Assembly (NCBI GenBank): GCA_035627835.1
Contig: DASPKX010000067.1
Coordinates: forward strand, 7,973-71,972
Direction of reading: 5' to 3'
Source of the DNA: DASPKX01 sp035627835
GTDB taxonomy: Bacteria; Verrucomicrobiota; Verrucomicrobiia; Limisphaerales; SXQI01
DNA: 64,000 nt
Part shown: piece by piece, positions 7,986 to 16,804 of the stretch
Layout: each line of letters starts with the position of its first letter
Numbering within the stretch: the first letter of the stretch is position 1
Position numbers and translations under genes: made by a program
Notes under the pieces: model-generated
The model's database searches: none
Seen by the model: the letters and a program-made list of their open reading frames with translations, nothing else
Told to the model about the DNA's origin: nothing

Positions 7986-10607
7986 GTGATCCCCAACAGC
8001 CCAGCCCAGCTGCCAACCATCCCTGCGACTTCGGTCGCTGCCGAGGGGGAATTGGAGCTGCACCTGCTGATCGACGGGATTCCTGACGGGGTCTCGGTGA
8101 TCGACTCAGAATGGAAGCTGCGCTACATCAATGATGCATCACGCCAGCACCTCGCCACCCTCGGCATGAGCCCTCCCGACGTGTTGGGCCATGAGATTTG
8201 GTCCGCCATTCCGGGTATTGCAGGTTCCGTCGTTGAAAGGGAGTACCGCTGCGCGATGGAAACCCGCTCAACCAGGTGTTTCGAGCTGTATTACGCCCCT
8301 CTCGATAAATGGTTCGAGGTGCGTTGCTTCCCGAATAAGCGGAATCTTGTCACTTACTCACGCGACATCACTGCGCAGCGGTACCGGGAGCGCCTTGCGG
8401 AGTTGCGCCAAAAGCTCTCCAGCGTCCTTTCCCGACCCGCGCCGCTCAATGCTGCTCTGCAGGAGTTCTCACAAGTGCTGGTGGACGGATTAGAAGCAGC
8501 CTTCGCCCGCGTGTGGCTGCTCAACCCGGGCACGAACACTTTGGAGCTGGTAGCCAGCGCCGGGATCTACACACACCTGAATGGCCCCCACGGCCGCGTT
8601 CCCGTCGGCAAATTCAAAATCGGTCGAATCGCGGAGAGCGGTTTGCCGCATCTCAGCAATGATGTTCCACATGATCCGCATGTGAGCGACCAGGATTGGG
8701 CCCGGCGCGAAGGCATGGTGGCTTTTGCTGGTTACCCTTTGATAGTGGAGGGCCGGCTGCTTGGGGTCGTTGCAATGTTCTCCCGGCACAAACTTACTTC
8801 CGAAATCCTGAACGACCTCGCACCGCTCGCCTCCTCACTCGCGCAGTTTATCGAACGCCGCCAATACGAAACGACCTTGCTCGCACAGACGGAGGCCTTG
8901 AAACGGCTCAACCAAATCGCCACCACAATTGGCGCCCAATTGGATCTCGATCCTCTCCTCCAAACCGTCACGGACGAGGCGACCAAACTGGTAAAAGCAC
9001 AATTTGGCGCTTTCTTTTACAACACCGTTAATCCCACGAGCGGCGAGGCTTATATGCTCTACACGCTTTCAGGCGCGCCTCGAGAGGCGTTCGCCCGTTT
9101 TGGGATGCCTCGGGCGACCCCAGTGTTCGCACCGACGTTTAAGGGCGAAGGGGTCATCCGACTGGACGATGTAACTAAGGATCCACGTTACGGCAAAATG
9201 GGCCCTCATCACGGCATGCCCAAAGGCCATTTGCCAGTGGTGAGCTATCTGGCGGCTCCAGTAATATCCCGCTCTGGCGAGGTGCTCGGCGGGCTTTTCT
9301 TCGGCCACTCTGAACCTGGCCGCTTCGCTCCAGAAACTGAAGGTTACATACAAACCATTGCCGCGCAGGCAGCCGTTGCTATTGACAATGCAGTTCTTTA
9401 CGGCTCAGCGCAACGCGAGATCAGCAACCGCCGCAAGGCCGAAGAAGCTCTCCGCAGCAGTGAAGAGCGCTTTCGTCGGCTCTATGACTCTAATCTTGTG
9501 GGCGTTGCCTTCTTCAGCACGGATGGGTTTATCATCGACGCGAATGACGAATACCTGCGCATCGCCGGCTACACTCGCGCGGAATTTGAGCAACTTGGAA
9601 ATATTGATTGGCGCGGCTTAACCCCGCCTGAATACACTCACCTTGATGACATTGCTCTTCAGCAGGTCATGGCGCACAAAGCGTCCCAGGTTTACGAGAA
9701 AGAGTACCTTCGCCGGGACGGTTCACGCATTCCAATCGTACTTGGTGTCGCCTTGTTGGAAGGCTCTCACGATCGTGGGGTGGCGTTCGTCCTCGACATC
9801 ACGGAGCGAAAGCGCACCGAGCGCGAGCTAGCCGCCGCACAGGAGCGGCTGCGCCAGCATGCCGCCGTCCTGGAAGCGCGTGTTGCCGAGCGAACTGCCA
9901 AACTGCAAGCCTCTGTTCAGTCACTTGAGCGCTTCACCTATTCCATCGCTCACGACCTGCGCGCTCCGCTCCGCGGCATGGCAGGCTTGAGCTTTGCTTT
10001 AATGAAGGATTACAAAGCCGTTCTCGATCCTACCGCAGTGGACTACACCAACCGGATTATTCAATCCGCCAAGCGCATGGACTCGCTTATTCAGGATTTG
10101 CTTGGCTACGCTCGTCTGACCCAGGTCGAAGTGCCAGCTTCCGAACTCTCGCTCGATGAAGAAGTCGCAGCCGCCCTCGATCAACTCGAAAATGCGATCG
10201 CCTCCTCCCGCGCGACTGTTCATGTGAAAAGCCCCCTGGGCACCGTGTGGGCCAATGCAACTGTTCTCGAACAGGTGATTGCCAACCTCATTTCCAACGC
10301 TCTTAAATTCGTCGCTCCTGGAGTTGCCCCCATAGTGGAAATTTCGACTGAAGTTCAGCCGGACCAAGTTGTGCTTCACGTCAAAGACAATGGCATTGGG
10401 ATCGCGGAGGAGCACTTCGAGCGCATTTTCAAAGTGTTCGAACGCCTGCATGACAATAAATCATACGCCGGAACCGGCATCGGCCTTGCAATCGTGCAGA
10501 AGGGAGTCGAACGTCTTGGCGGAGGTTTGGCCGTCAGCTCGAAAGTTGGCGTCGGCTCCACATTTTCAGTTAAATTACCCCGCACCGCGCCGGTCGAAAT
10601 CTCCTAA
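7986..10607 (+). CDS. Multi-sensor histidine kinase (PAS-GAF-GAF-PAS-HisKA-HATPase)
   Basis: An 873-residue soluble sensor kinase with a GTG start. Layout by residue: PAS ~25-130, GAF ~150-295, GAF ~310-475, PAS/PAC ~490-615, coiled linker ~615-645, HisKA with phospho-acceptor His656 (SIAHDLRAPLRGM), then an ATPase domain with N box (NLISNALKF), G1 (DNGIGI) and G2 (GTGIGLAIV). There are no transmembrane segments, so it senses cytoplasmic or diffusible signals. The kinase half resembles phytochrome-type kinases, but no bilin-binding Cys context was recognised. Two receiver proteins follow directly (12 and 495 bp downstream) and are its likely targets. Confidence 0.92.
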   Translation: MIPNSPAQLPTIPATSVAAEGELELHLLIDGIPDGVSVIDSEWKLRYINDASRQHLATLGMSPPDVLGHEIWSAIPGIAGSVVEREYRCAMETRSTRCFELYYAPLDKWFEVRCFPNKRNLVTYSRDITAQRYRERLAELRQKLSSVLSRPAPLNAALQEFSQVLVDGLEAAFARVWLLNPGTNTLELVASAGIYTHLNGPHGRVPVGKFKIGRIAESGLPHLSNDVPHDPHVSDQDWARREGMVAFAGYPLIVEGRLLGVVAMFSRHKLTSEILNDLAPLASSLAQFIERRQYETTLLAQTEALKRLNQIATTIGAQLDLDPLLQTVTDEATKLVKAQFGAFFYNTVNPTSGEAYMLYTLSGAPREAFARFGMPRATPVFAPTFKGEGVIRLDDVTKDPRYGKMGPHHGMPKGHLPVVSYLAAPVISRSGEVLGGLFFGHSEPGRFAPETEGYIQTIAAQAAVAIDNAVLYGSAQREISNRRKAEEALRSSEERFRRLYDSNLVGVAFFSTDGFIIDANDEYLRIAGYTRAEFEQLGNIDWRGLTPPEYTHLDDIALQQVMAHKASQVYEKEYLRRDGSRIPIVLGVALLEGSHDRGVAFVLDITERKRTERELAAAQERLRQHAAVLEARVAERTAKLQASVQSLERFTYSIAHDLRAPLRGMAGLSFALMKDYKAVLDPTAVDYTNRIIQSAKRMDSLIQDLLGYARLTQVEVPASELSLDEEVAAALDQLENAIASSRATVHVKSPLGTVWANATVLEQVIANLISNALKFVAPGVAPIVEISTEVQPDQVVLHVKDNGIGIAEEHFERIFKVFERLHDNKSYAGTGIGLAIVQKGVERLGGGLAVSSKVGVGSTFSVKLPRTAPVEIS

Positions 10608-10619
10608 CTCTTTTTGCTC

Positions 10620-11099
10620 ATGAAAACAGCTGGCTACCAGATTCTGCTCGCAGAAGACGACGAAATTGACGTGATGCTGCTCAAGAGGGCTTTCACTCAA
10701 GCCAATCGTTCAACTGGAGTCCACGCGCTCAGCAATGGCGCTGAAGTCATTTCCTATCTCGAAGGCGCTGGGCAATTCAGCGATCGGACTCAGTTTCCTT
10801 TGCCCCACCTGCTTCTTCTCGACCTCAAAATGCCGATCAAAAGCGGGTTTGAAGTTCTTCAGTGGATGAGAACTCAGGCTCACCTCAAACGCTTGCCAGT
10901 CATCGTCATGAGTTCCTCCCGCTTAACACGCGACATTGATCGAGCCTACGAGCTTGGCGCCAACACCTACTTCGTAAAATCCACTGAACCTGAACAGTTT
11001 GCAGAGGTCATTCGCCTCATCGAGCAATACTGGCGCGAGCATGCGGAGAAGCCCTCCCTCCCCAGCGAAGCGCCGCCCGGCCGCGGCCAGAGCCATTGA
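10620..11099 (+). CDS. Rcp1-like single-domain response regulator 1
   Basis: A 159-residue receiver domain with the acidic pair EDDE near the N-terminus, phospho-acceptor Asp68 (LLLLDLKMP), Ser/Thr switch (VMSSS) and Lys (YFVKS). It lacks an output domain, as in Rcp1-type regulators paired with phytochrome-like kinases. The ATG at 10620 is preferred to the TTG at 10614. It lies 12 bp after the kinase stop and is closely related to the next gene. Confidence 0.9.
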   Translation: MKTAGYQILLAEDDEIDVMLLKRAFTQANRSTGVHALSNGAEVISYLEGAGQFSDRTQFPLPHLLLLDLKMPIKSGFEVLQWMRTQAHLKRLPVIVMSSSRLTRDIDRAYELGANTYFVKSTEPEQFAEVIRLIEQYWREHAEKPSLPSEAPPGRGQSH

Positions 11100-11102
11100 G
11101 CC

Positions 11103-11555
11103 ATGGCAATCAAAACCCTTTGGACAGTGCTCGCGGCGGAGGATGAAGAAGTAGACCTCTTCCTGCTGAAACGAGCGTTTAAAGAGGCCGATCCCGCTCT
11201 GCGCCTCTACTCCGTCACCGATGGGGGCGAGGTGATCAATTACCTCTCTGGCGTGGGGGTCTATGCGGACCGAGCGCTGTTTCCGCTTCCGGAAATTCTC
11301 TTGCTCGATTTGAAAATGCCGCGCAAAAACGGCTTCGAAATACTTGAGTGGATCAAGGCACATGAGGGCTTCCGAAAGCTGCCCGTCGTCATCCTCACTT
11401 CATCCCATCTGCGCTCGGACGTGGACCGCGCCTATGCCGCTGGCGCTTGTGGGTATTTTGTGAAAGCCACTGACCCTCGCCAATTCGAACAACAAATCCG
11501 GGCCATTTACGATTATTGGTTCGCCGGCGCGGAACGACCGAAAGCCACGGCATAG
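11103..11555 (+). CDS. Rcp1-like single-domain response regulator 2
   Basis: A 150-residue receiver domain with AAEDEEVD at the N-terminus, phospho-acceptor Asp69 (LLLDLKMPRKNGFEIL), switch VILTSSH and Lys in YFVKA. It starts 3 bp after the stop of the first regulator and shares its unusual long insertion before the Asp strand and the DRAYxxGA..YFVK pattern. This points to a tandem duplication. The two may receive phosphate from the same kinase but dock on different partners. Confidence 0.9.
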   Translation: MAIKTLWTVLAAEDEEVDLFLLKRAFKEADPALRLYSVTDGGEVINYLSGVGVYADRALFPLPEILLLDLKMPRKNGFEILEWIKAHEGFRKLPVVILTSSHLRSDVDRAYAAGACGYFVKATDPRQFEQQIRAIYDYWFAGAERPKATA

Positions 11556-11691
11556 CATAGCGCGGCCTCGTTACGCTCCTCATGTGGAAGGGCAGCGGAA
11601 CGCCTAATCTCAGGGTTTCGACGGCTGGGTTGTACAGCCTGAGGCCTGATTGAGGGTGGGCCCTCTCAGGTTAGAGTTGCAACCTGCAAAC

Positions 11692-14322
11692 ATGAAGGTT
11701 CGTGCATTGTTGTCGGTGTTGGTCGCGGTTGCTCTCCTCCCAGCCTCGTTGTTTGCTCAACGGCAGGGTAACGCGACTTTGCGCATGCCCCTGGATCCCC
11801 CCTCACGTGAATTTATAGCGGAGAACGCGTTCCCGGGACTCTCTTTTCAGAACCCCGTGGCCATCACCTCCCCTGCCGGGGATCAACGCCTTTTTATTAT
11901 TGAGCGGCCTGGGCGCATTTACGTCATTACTAATCTCTCTGCGCCCACCAAGACCCTGTTTCTCGACATAAGTCATCGAGTGGATTCGGATTACCAGGGG
12001 AACGGTTCCGAAGGGCTGACGAGCATCGCGTTCCATCCGAACTTCCGGTCGAATCGCCAGATTTTTCTCACCTACAGCGGACTCAATCGTTTGAGCGGGG
12101 AGGTTCATCGCTTTAATCGGCTCTCCAGGTTTGAGATTTCAACGAGCAACCCCAATGCAGCCTTGGCCGACTCTGAGGCTATCCTCTTTACCCAGGCGGA
12201 CGAAGGTTACGGCCATAACGTGAACGAAGCGATCTTCGGCCCGGACGGGTACCTCTACGTCTCCGTTGGCGATGAAGGCGATGGTTTGGGCAAGGGCGAT
12301 GAGTTCAATAATAGCCAGCGGATCGATAACGACTTTTACTCAGGCATTCTGCGGCTGGATGTTGACCAGAAACCGGACAGCCTTCTGCCAAACCCGCATC
12401 CGGGCAATCCACAGAATTATCGCATCCCGCGAGATAACCCATGGGTAGGCGTCACGTCCTTCCTGGGCCGCGCGATCGATCCTGCGAAGCTGCGGGCGGA
12501 GTTCTGGGCAATCGGCCTTCGCAACCCGTGGAAGATGTCTTTTGACCCCGCGACCGGAAATCTGCTTCTGGGCGAAGTGGGGCTTCATTCGGTGGAAGAA
12601 ATTAATCTCATTGTCAAAGGGGGGAATTACGGCTGGGCCTACCGGCAAGGTGACCTGACGGGCCCGCTCGGCACCCCCCCTGCCGGAACCCAACTGAACC
12701 CGCCAGTGCACCAATACCCGTACGATTGGGTGAACGGCCAGTGCGTCATCGGCGGCATCACTTACCGGGGCACACGCATTCCTGAACTTCACGGAGCCTA
12801 CATCTTTGCCGATTACGCGCTGGGAAATATCTGGGGGCTTTGGCTAGACGGCCAGCAAGCTCAACGAGTGGCAAAGCTCAACACCATCCCCTACCCTGGG
12901 ATTTCCGGCTTTGGCGCAGATCCACGCAACGGCGATGTTCTCATCGCAGACCATGAGCGCGGACAGATCCTTAGAGTGAATCCGGGCAACGCACAGGGAT
13001 CCGCTCTCCCGGCGACGCTCGCAGACACCGGCATCTTTCAAGACCTGAACAGCCTTACCCCACACGCGGGCATTTTGCCTTACGAGATCAACTCTCCGTT
13101 ATGGTCGGACAACGCTCATAAGAAACGTTGGTTCAGCGTGCCGTCCGTGACCGACAAGATCACTTTCAGCAAGGATGGGAACTGGTCGTTTCCCCTCGGG
13201 ACCGTTTGGGTGAAGCACTTCGATCTCGAAATGACGAAGGGAAATCCCGCGACCACTCGGCGGCTCGAGACGCGTGTGCTCGTCAAAGGCCGCTCGGGCT
13301 TTTATGGCGTTACTTACAAGTGGAACGGCGCCAATGCCGAACTGGTCGGCCCAGACGGCGCTGAGGAGACGTTCACGATCAAGGATGGCAACATTTCGCG
13401 CACGCAAAAGTGGCGCTACCCAAGCCGAGGGGAATGCCTGGCTTGCCATACAACGGCGTCGGGTGGCGCGATCGGCTTCAACACCGCACAACTAAACCGT
13501 GAGATTCAGCGGAGCAACAGGGCCGTCAGCCAACTCCATGACCTAAACGCCCTGGGTTACTTCCATGGGGACATGAGCCAGCAACTGCATGTCATGCCTG
13601 CGCTTGCCCCGCTTTCCGACACCACTCAAAGCCGAGAACGGCGGGCGCGTTCGTACCTGGCGGCGAATTGCGCGCAATGTCATCAGCCCAACGGCACTGC
13701 CCATGCGCAATGGGATGCGCGCGCGAGCACTCCGCTTTCTCAAGCTGGTCTGATCAATGGCTCGTTGCTGACACAAGGCGACAGCGCCCAAAACCGGGTG
13801 ATCGTTCCCGGCTCTCCTGATCGCTCTATGCTTTTGAAACGCATGGCTACTTTGGGCGAAGGGCACATGCCGCCTCTCGGGACCAGCCTGGTCGATCAGG
13901 AGGCGGTGCAGCTCATTAGCCAATGGATCAGCCAGGATCTCGCGGGTTACCAGACGTTCTCTCAATGGCAACAGCAGCACTTTGGGTCAACAACCGCTCC
14001 GAATGCGCGCGCCGATGCGGACCCGGACAATGATGGCGCCAATAACGAGCTTGAGTATGTCGTGCGGACAAATCCCAAGGCTGCGGGCGACGCCTGGGGC
14101 GTGGCGCTGGATGCCGAGAACAATCAACTGCGCGTCCTACAACCGGCAAACAGGGCGATCGAAGCGCAAAGCGTGGATCGGCTTGGGCAGCATGGGTTGT
14201 GGGCGCCGATCAATGTTCCCGAGAACAAGCCCCACTACCCTGCGGCTGCCCGCGAGGTCACAATTCCGCTCCCCACCGATTCACAGTCGCGCTACTTCCG
14301 GGTAAGAATCCACGAGCCTTAA
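11692..14322 (+). CDS. Glucose/sorbosone dehydrogenase-like beta-propeller fused to diheme cytochrome
   Basis: An 876-residue exported protein; the ATG at 11692 gives a clear signal peptide ending in SLFAQ. Residues ~30-440 form a PQQ-dependent sugar dehydrogenase-type propeller (FIIERPGRIYVI, GLTSIAFHPNF, GHNVNEAIFGPDGYLYVSVGD, GLRNPWKMSFDP). Residues ~450-760 match the SO2930-type diheme cytochrome family, with CxxCH motifs CLACH (~583) and CAQCH (~660). The tail has a DADPDNDGANNELEYVVRTNP element and ends SRYFRVRIHEP, as in other secreted proteins here. A periplasmic sugar or alcohol oxidation with internal electron transfer is likely; the substrate is unknown. Confidence 0.88.
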   Translation: MKVRALLSVLVAVALLPASLFAQRQGNATLRMPLDPPSREFIAENAFPGLSFQNPVAITSPAGDQRLFIIERPGRIYVITNLSAPTKTLFLDISHRVDSDYQGNGSEGLTSIAFHPNFRSNRQIFLTYSGLNRLSGEVHRFNRLSRFEISTSNPNAALADSEAILFTQADEGYGHNVNEAIFGPDGYLYVSVGDEGDGLGKGDEFNNSQRIDNDFYSGILRLDVDQKPDSLLPNPHPGNPQNYRIPRDNPWVGVTSFLGRAIDPAKLRAEFWAIGLRNPWKMSFDPATGNLLLGEVGLHSVEEINLIVKGGNYGWAYRQGDLTGPLGTPPAGTQLNPPVHQYPYDWVNGQCVIGGITYRGTRIPELHGAYIFADYALGNIWGLWLDGQQAQRVAKLNTIPYPGISGFGADPRNGDVLIADHERGQILRVNPGNAQGSALPATLADTGIFQDLNSLTPHAGILPYEINSPLWSDNAHKKRWFSVPSVTDKITFSKDGNWSFPLGTVWVKHFDLEMTKGNPATTRRLETRVLVKGRSGFYGVTYKWNGANAELVGPDGAEETFTIKDGNISRTQKWRYPSRGECLACHTTASGGAIGFNTAQLNREIQRSNRAVSQLHDLNALGYFHGDMSQQLHVMPALAPLSDTTQSRERRARSYLAANCAQCHQPNGTAHAQWDARASTPLSQAGLINGSLLTQGDSAQNRVIVPGSPDRSMLLKRMATLGEGHMPPLGTSLVDQEAVQLISQWISQDLAGYQTFSQWQQQHFGSTTAPNARADADPDNDGANNELEYVVRTNPKAAGDAWGVALDAENNQLRVLQPANRAIEAQSVDRLGQHGLWAPINVPENKPHYPAAAREVTIPLPTDSQSRYFRVRIHEP

Positions 14323-14331
14323 GGGGAGAAC

Positions 14332-15057
14332 GTGGACGCGAACATACTAATTACCGGGACGAGTTCAGGCATTGGCCACGCGCTGGCGCGCGCTTACCTC
14401 GAAGAAGGCGCTCGCGTCTTCGGCATGAGCAGGCGTTCGCCGGACGATCTCCTGGCAGTTCCACACTATCGCCACGCATCTATCGACCTGGCTGACTTCG
14501 AGAGCACACGCACGGTGCTGCGCACACTGGTGAACGATGTTGAGGATCTCCACCTCGTCATCCTGAATGCGGCAGTGATTGGCCGCATCGCGGATATTGC
14601 GGAGACCAGTGTGCTCGAGATGAAACAGACGATGGAGATTAATGTCTGGTCCACGAAAGTGGTCCTGGATGAGCTATACAAGCTCGGGCGGAAGGTCCAC
14701 CAAGTCGTGGCCATCTCATCTGGCGCGGCTGTCTCCGCGCAGCGCGGGTGGAACGCTTACTCGATTTCCAAGGCTGCTCTCAACATGCTGATCGGCCTCT
14801 ACGCTGCGGAGCGGCCTGAGACCCACTTCTCCGCTATCGCTCCTGGGATCGTGGACACCCGCATGCAGGAGTATATCTCCAGCATGCCAGATGATCCGCG
14901 CTATGCCTCAGTCGCGATGCTGCGCAAAGCGAGGGGCACCCCAATGATGCCGCAGCCGGATGCCGTGGCGGAGCCGCTCATGCTGGCTTTCCAGAAGGCG
15001 CTTAAGGAGCCGTCCGGCACCTTTGCCGATTTCGGAACGCTGCTCCGGAAACGGTAA
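14332..15057 (+). CDS. Short-chain dehydrogenase/reductase (SDR)
   Basis: A 241-residue classical SDR with the cofactor motif TGTSSGIG, a shortened NAAV motif (LNAAVIG), catalytic Ser in AISSGAA and YSISKAA (Tyr-x3-Lys). It starts at GTG 14332 with GGGGAG just upstream and follows the dehydrogenase/cytochrome gene by 9 bp, so both are probably co-transcribed. NAD(P)-dependent oxidoreductase; substrate unknown. Confidence 0.9.
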   Translation: MDANILITGTSSGIGHALARAYLEEGARVFGMSRRSPDDLLAVPHYRHASIDLADFESTRTVLRTLVNDVEDLHLVILNAAVIGRIADIAETSVLEMKQTMEINVWSTKVVLDELYKLGRKVHQVVAISSGAAVSAQRGWNAYSISKAALNMLIGLYAAERPETHFSAIAPGIVDTRMQEYISSMPDDPRYASVAMLRKARGTPMMPQPDAVAEPLMLAFQKALKEPSGTFADFGTLLRKR

Positions 15058-15094
15058 CCGAATGGGCGCGCGTCGCCTGAGCGGATAAGACCTG

Positions 15095-15117
15095 CGCAAC
15101 CTGAAGGTTGCGGCTAC
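15095..15117. repeat. REP-like palindrome CGCAACCTGAAGGTTGCGGCTAC
   Basis: A GCAACCT-GA-AGGTTGC hairpin followed by GGCTAC. Twenty of its 23 bases match the element inside hrpA at 21742-21764 (CGCAGCCTAAAGGCTGCGGCTAC), and the changes in the stem are compensatory (AC/GT versus GC/GC). This indicates one repeat family whose hairpin is conserved. Confidence 0.7.
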
Positions 15118-15144
15118 AAAAAAGGCAGGCCGAAGCCTGCCTTT
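15118..15144 (-). terminator. Rho-independent terminator after the DUF1080 gene
   Basis: The stem GGCAGGC/GCCTGCC with loop CGAA is flanked by six A on the left, giving a U-run for minus-strand transcripts ending at 15167. It has three T on the right, so it may also act weakly on the plus-strand SDR transcript. Confidence 0.8.
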
Positions 15145-15166
15145 GCAAATCCGTTGTGGCGGCAGC

Positions 15167-15802
15167 TTACAGCTTCTTCACGCGCACGTTCTTGTAACGA
15201 ATCACGCTGCCTGGGTCATGCGCCTGGAAAGCGATGGTGCCCTGGTCGATTTTGCGGGTGAAGTCCTTGCCGGGCTCCTTGCCTGGGGGCTCCGTGTAAT
15301 CCACCACGACCTTGTCGTTGACCTTCACAGTGATCTTGTTGCCCTTGACGATCACATGCTGCGTCCACCATTCGCCGTCCTTGGCGGCGGCTTCGCGGAC
15401 GTTCACGACGTCATAAATGCTGCCGGTCTTTTTCCAATCGCCGCCGGTGTTGTTCACCTGGGTTTCAAAGCCATACTTGGGCCAGCCGGTTTCCTGATAC
15501 TTGGTGTGAATGTAAATGCCGCCGTTGGACTTTGGCTCGGTCATGACATCGACCTTCAGCTCGAAATCTTTGAACGGCTGCTGGTCACCAACATAGAAGA
15601 TGTGGCAGCGTTCGCCTTTGGCGACGATGGCGCCATCCACCAGCTTGAAGGAGTTTGTGTTTTCATTGGCGGTCTTCCAGCCGTTCAATGACTTGCCGTC
15701 AAAAAGGGTGATCCAACCCTCTTCGTTCTTATCGGCTGCGACAATGGCTGCTGCTGCAATGACTGAAGCAACAGCGCCGAGAAATAGACGTTTCATAAGC
15801 AT
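15167..15802 (-). CDS. Secreted DUF1080 / 3-keto-disaccharide hydrolase-domain protein
   Basis: A 211-residue exported protein with a signal peptide (KRLFLGAVASVIAAAAIVAA) and one DUF1080 jelly-roll domain: WITLFDGKSLNGWK at the start, GDQQPFKDFELKVDV, NGGIYIHTKYQETGWPKYGFE, and a terminal PGSVIRYKNVRVKKL. The domain is concanavalin/LamG-like; some members hydrolyse 3-keto-glucosides. The ATG at 15802 has a GGGAA at a suitable distance; ATG 15796 is the alternative. Ends at a strong terminator; no operon partner downstream. Confidence 0.9.
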   Translation of the reverse strand: MLMKRLFLGAVASVIAAAAIVAADKNEEGWITLFDGKSLNGWKTANENTNSFKLVDGAIVAKGERCHIFYVGDQQPFKDFELKVDVMTEPKSNGGIYIHTKYQETGWPKYGFETQVNNTGGDWKKTGSIYDVVNVREAAAKDGEWWTQHVIVKGNKITVKVNDKVVVDYTEPPGKEPGKDFTRKIDQGTIAFQAHDPGSVIRYKNVRVKKL

Positions 15803-15858
15803 GTAAGTGTTCCCAAGTAACGCAGACCGAACGCACTCCGTAAAGTCCGGTACGCGGG

Positions 15859-16803
15859 TTAGGCCGGTTCGCCCTTAACGCGGGCGATGTTCCAATCGGC
15901 AATCGCATACATCGCGAACGGCGAGAAGAAGATGCTGATATGGCTGTGGGTGAACGGCATCACCTGGCAGCCGTGCCACGCGGAAACCAGTCGTTTAACC
16001 GATCCGGGCGGCGCGAACAGATCGTAGGCGCAATCGGTCACCAGAATGTTCTCGCGAGCGACCTGAGGTGTATTCGCTCGCAAATCGAGGCTTTCCAATG
16101 GGATCGGATATTTCGCGAGCGATTGCCGCACGGGCTCGCAAAACTTAAGACCGGCGATGGCTTCTTCCATTTCGGCCACCGGAATCGCAAGCGTCAGCAC
16201 GTCTGGGGCGTTTGGGCCGCACGCCACCAAGCCGCCCACCATTGAGCCGAGCGAGAAGCCCCATAGGGAGATGCGCTGGTAGCCGTTCGCGCGCGCCCAG
16301 CCAATTAAGGCCGCGAAATCGGCGATGCCTTGCCAGACAGCTTCCAGCATTGCGTTGAGGTCGCTGGTGATAAAGTTGCTGCGGGCGCCTTTGCCCTTTG
16401 GCCGGCGCTGCGCGTGGTACGGCAGCTCGATCATAGCGACATCGACGGCGGCAGCATTCATGTACTTGCCGAGAATTGGGAACAGCGACCAATAAGAGAG
16501 TTCGCCTCCGAGGCCATGTGCCAGGATCACCAGCGACTCTGAGCGGCCTCGGGTTTTGAACAGTTTCCCGTGAACGGTGTTGTTCACGGCCCAGGGTGAT
16601 TGAATCGGCGACTCATACGTGAAGTCGCGCGCATTGCGGAAGAGCAGCTTCGCCGCTGGCCACGGGCGTTCGACGAAGGTGCGGGTCTGCAGCTCACAAC
16701 TCAGCCGCGCGACATCGGCTTCGGGGTTGTCCGCGCGATGCACCACCATGCTCGCCAGGTGAATGACCACGCGATCCATCTTCTGGAACAGCCATTTGCG
16801 CAT
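15859..16803 (-). CDS. Alpha/beta hydrolase
   Basis: A 314-residue alpha/beta-hydrolase without a clear signal peptide. Visible motifs are the oxyanion segment LAHGLGGELSYWS, the nucleophile elbow GFSLGS, a likely acid in ILVTDCAYD and a His in THSHIS. It starts one base after the aminotransferase stop, so the two are translationally coupled. Substrate not predictable. Confidence 0.85.
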   Translation of the reverse strand: MRKWLFQKMDRVVIHLASMVVHRADNPEADVARLSCELQTRTFVERPWPAAKLLFRNARDFTYESPIQSPWAVNNTVHGKLFKTRGRSESLVILAHGLGGELSYWSLFPILGKYMNAAAVDVAMIELPYHAQRRPKGKGARSNFITSDLNAMLEAVWQGIADFAALIGWARANGYQRISLWGFSLGSMVGGLVACGPNAPDVLTLAIPVAEMEEAIAGLKFCEPVRQSLAKYPIPLESLDLRANTPQVARENILVTDCAYDLFAPPGSVKRLVSAWHGCQVMPFTHSHISIFFSPFAMYAIADWNIARVKGEPA

Positions 16804-16804
16804 G

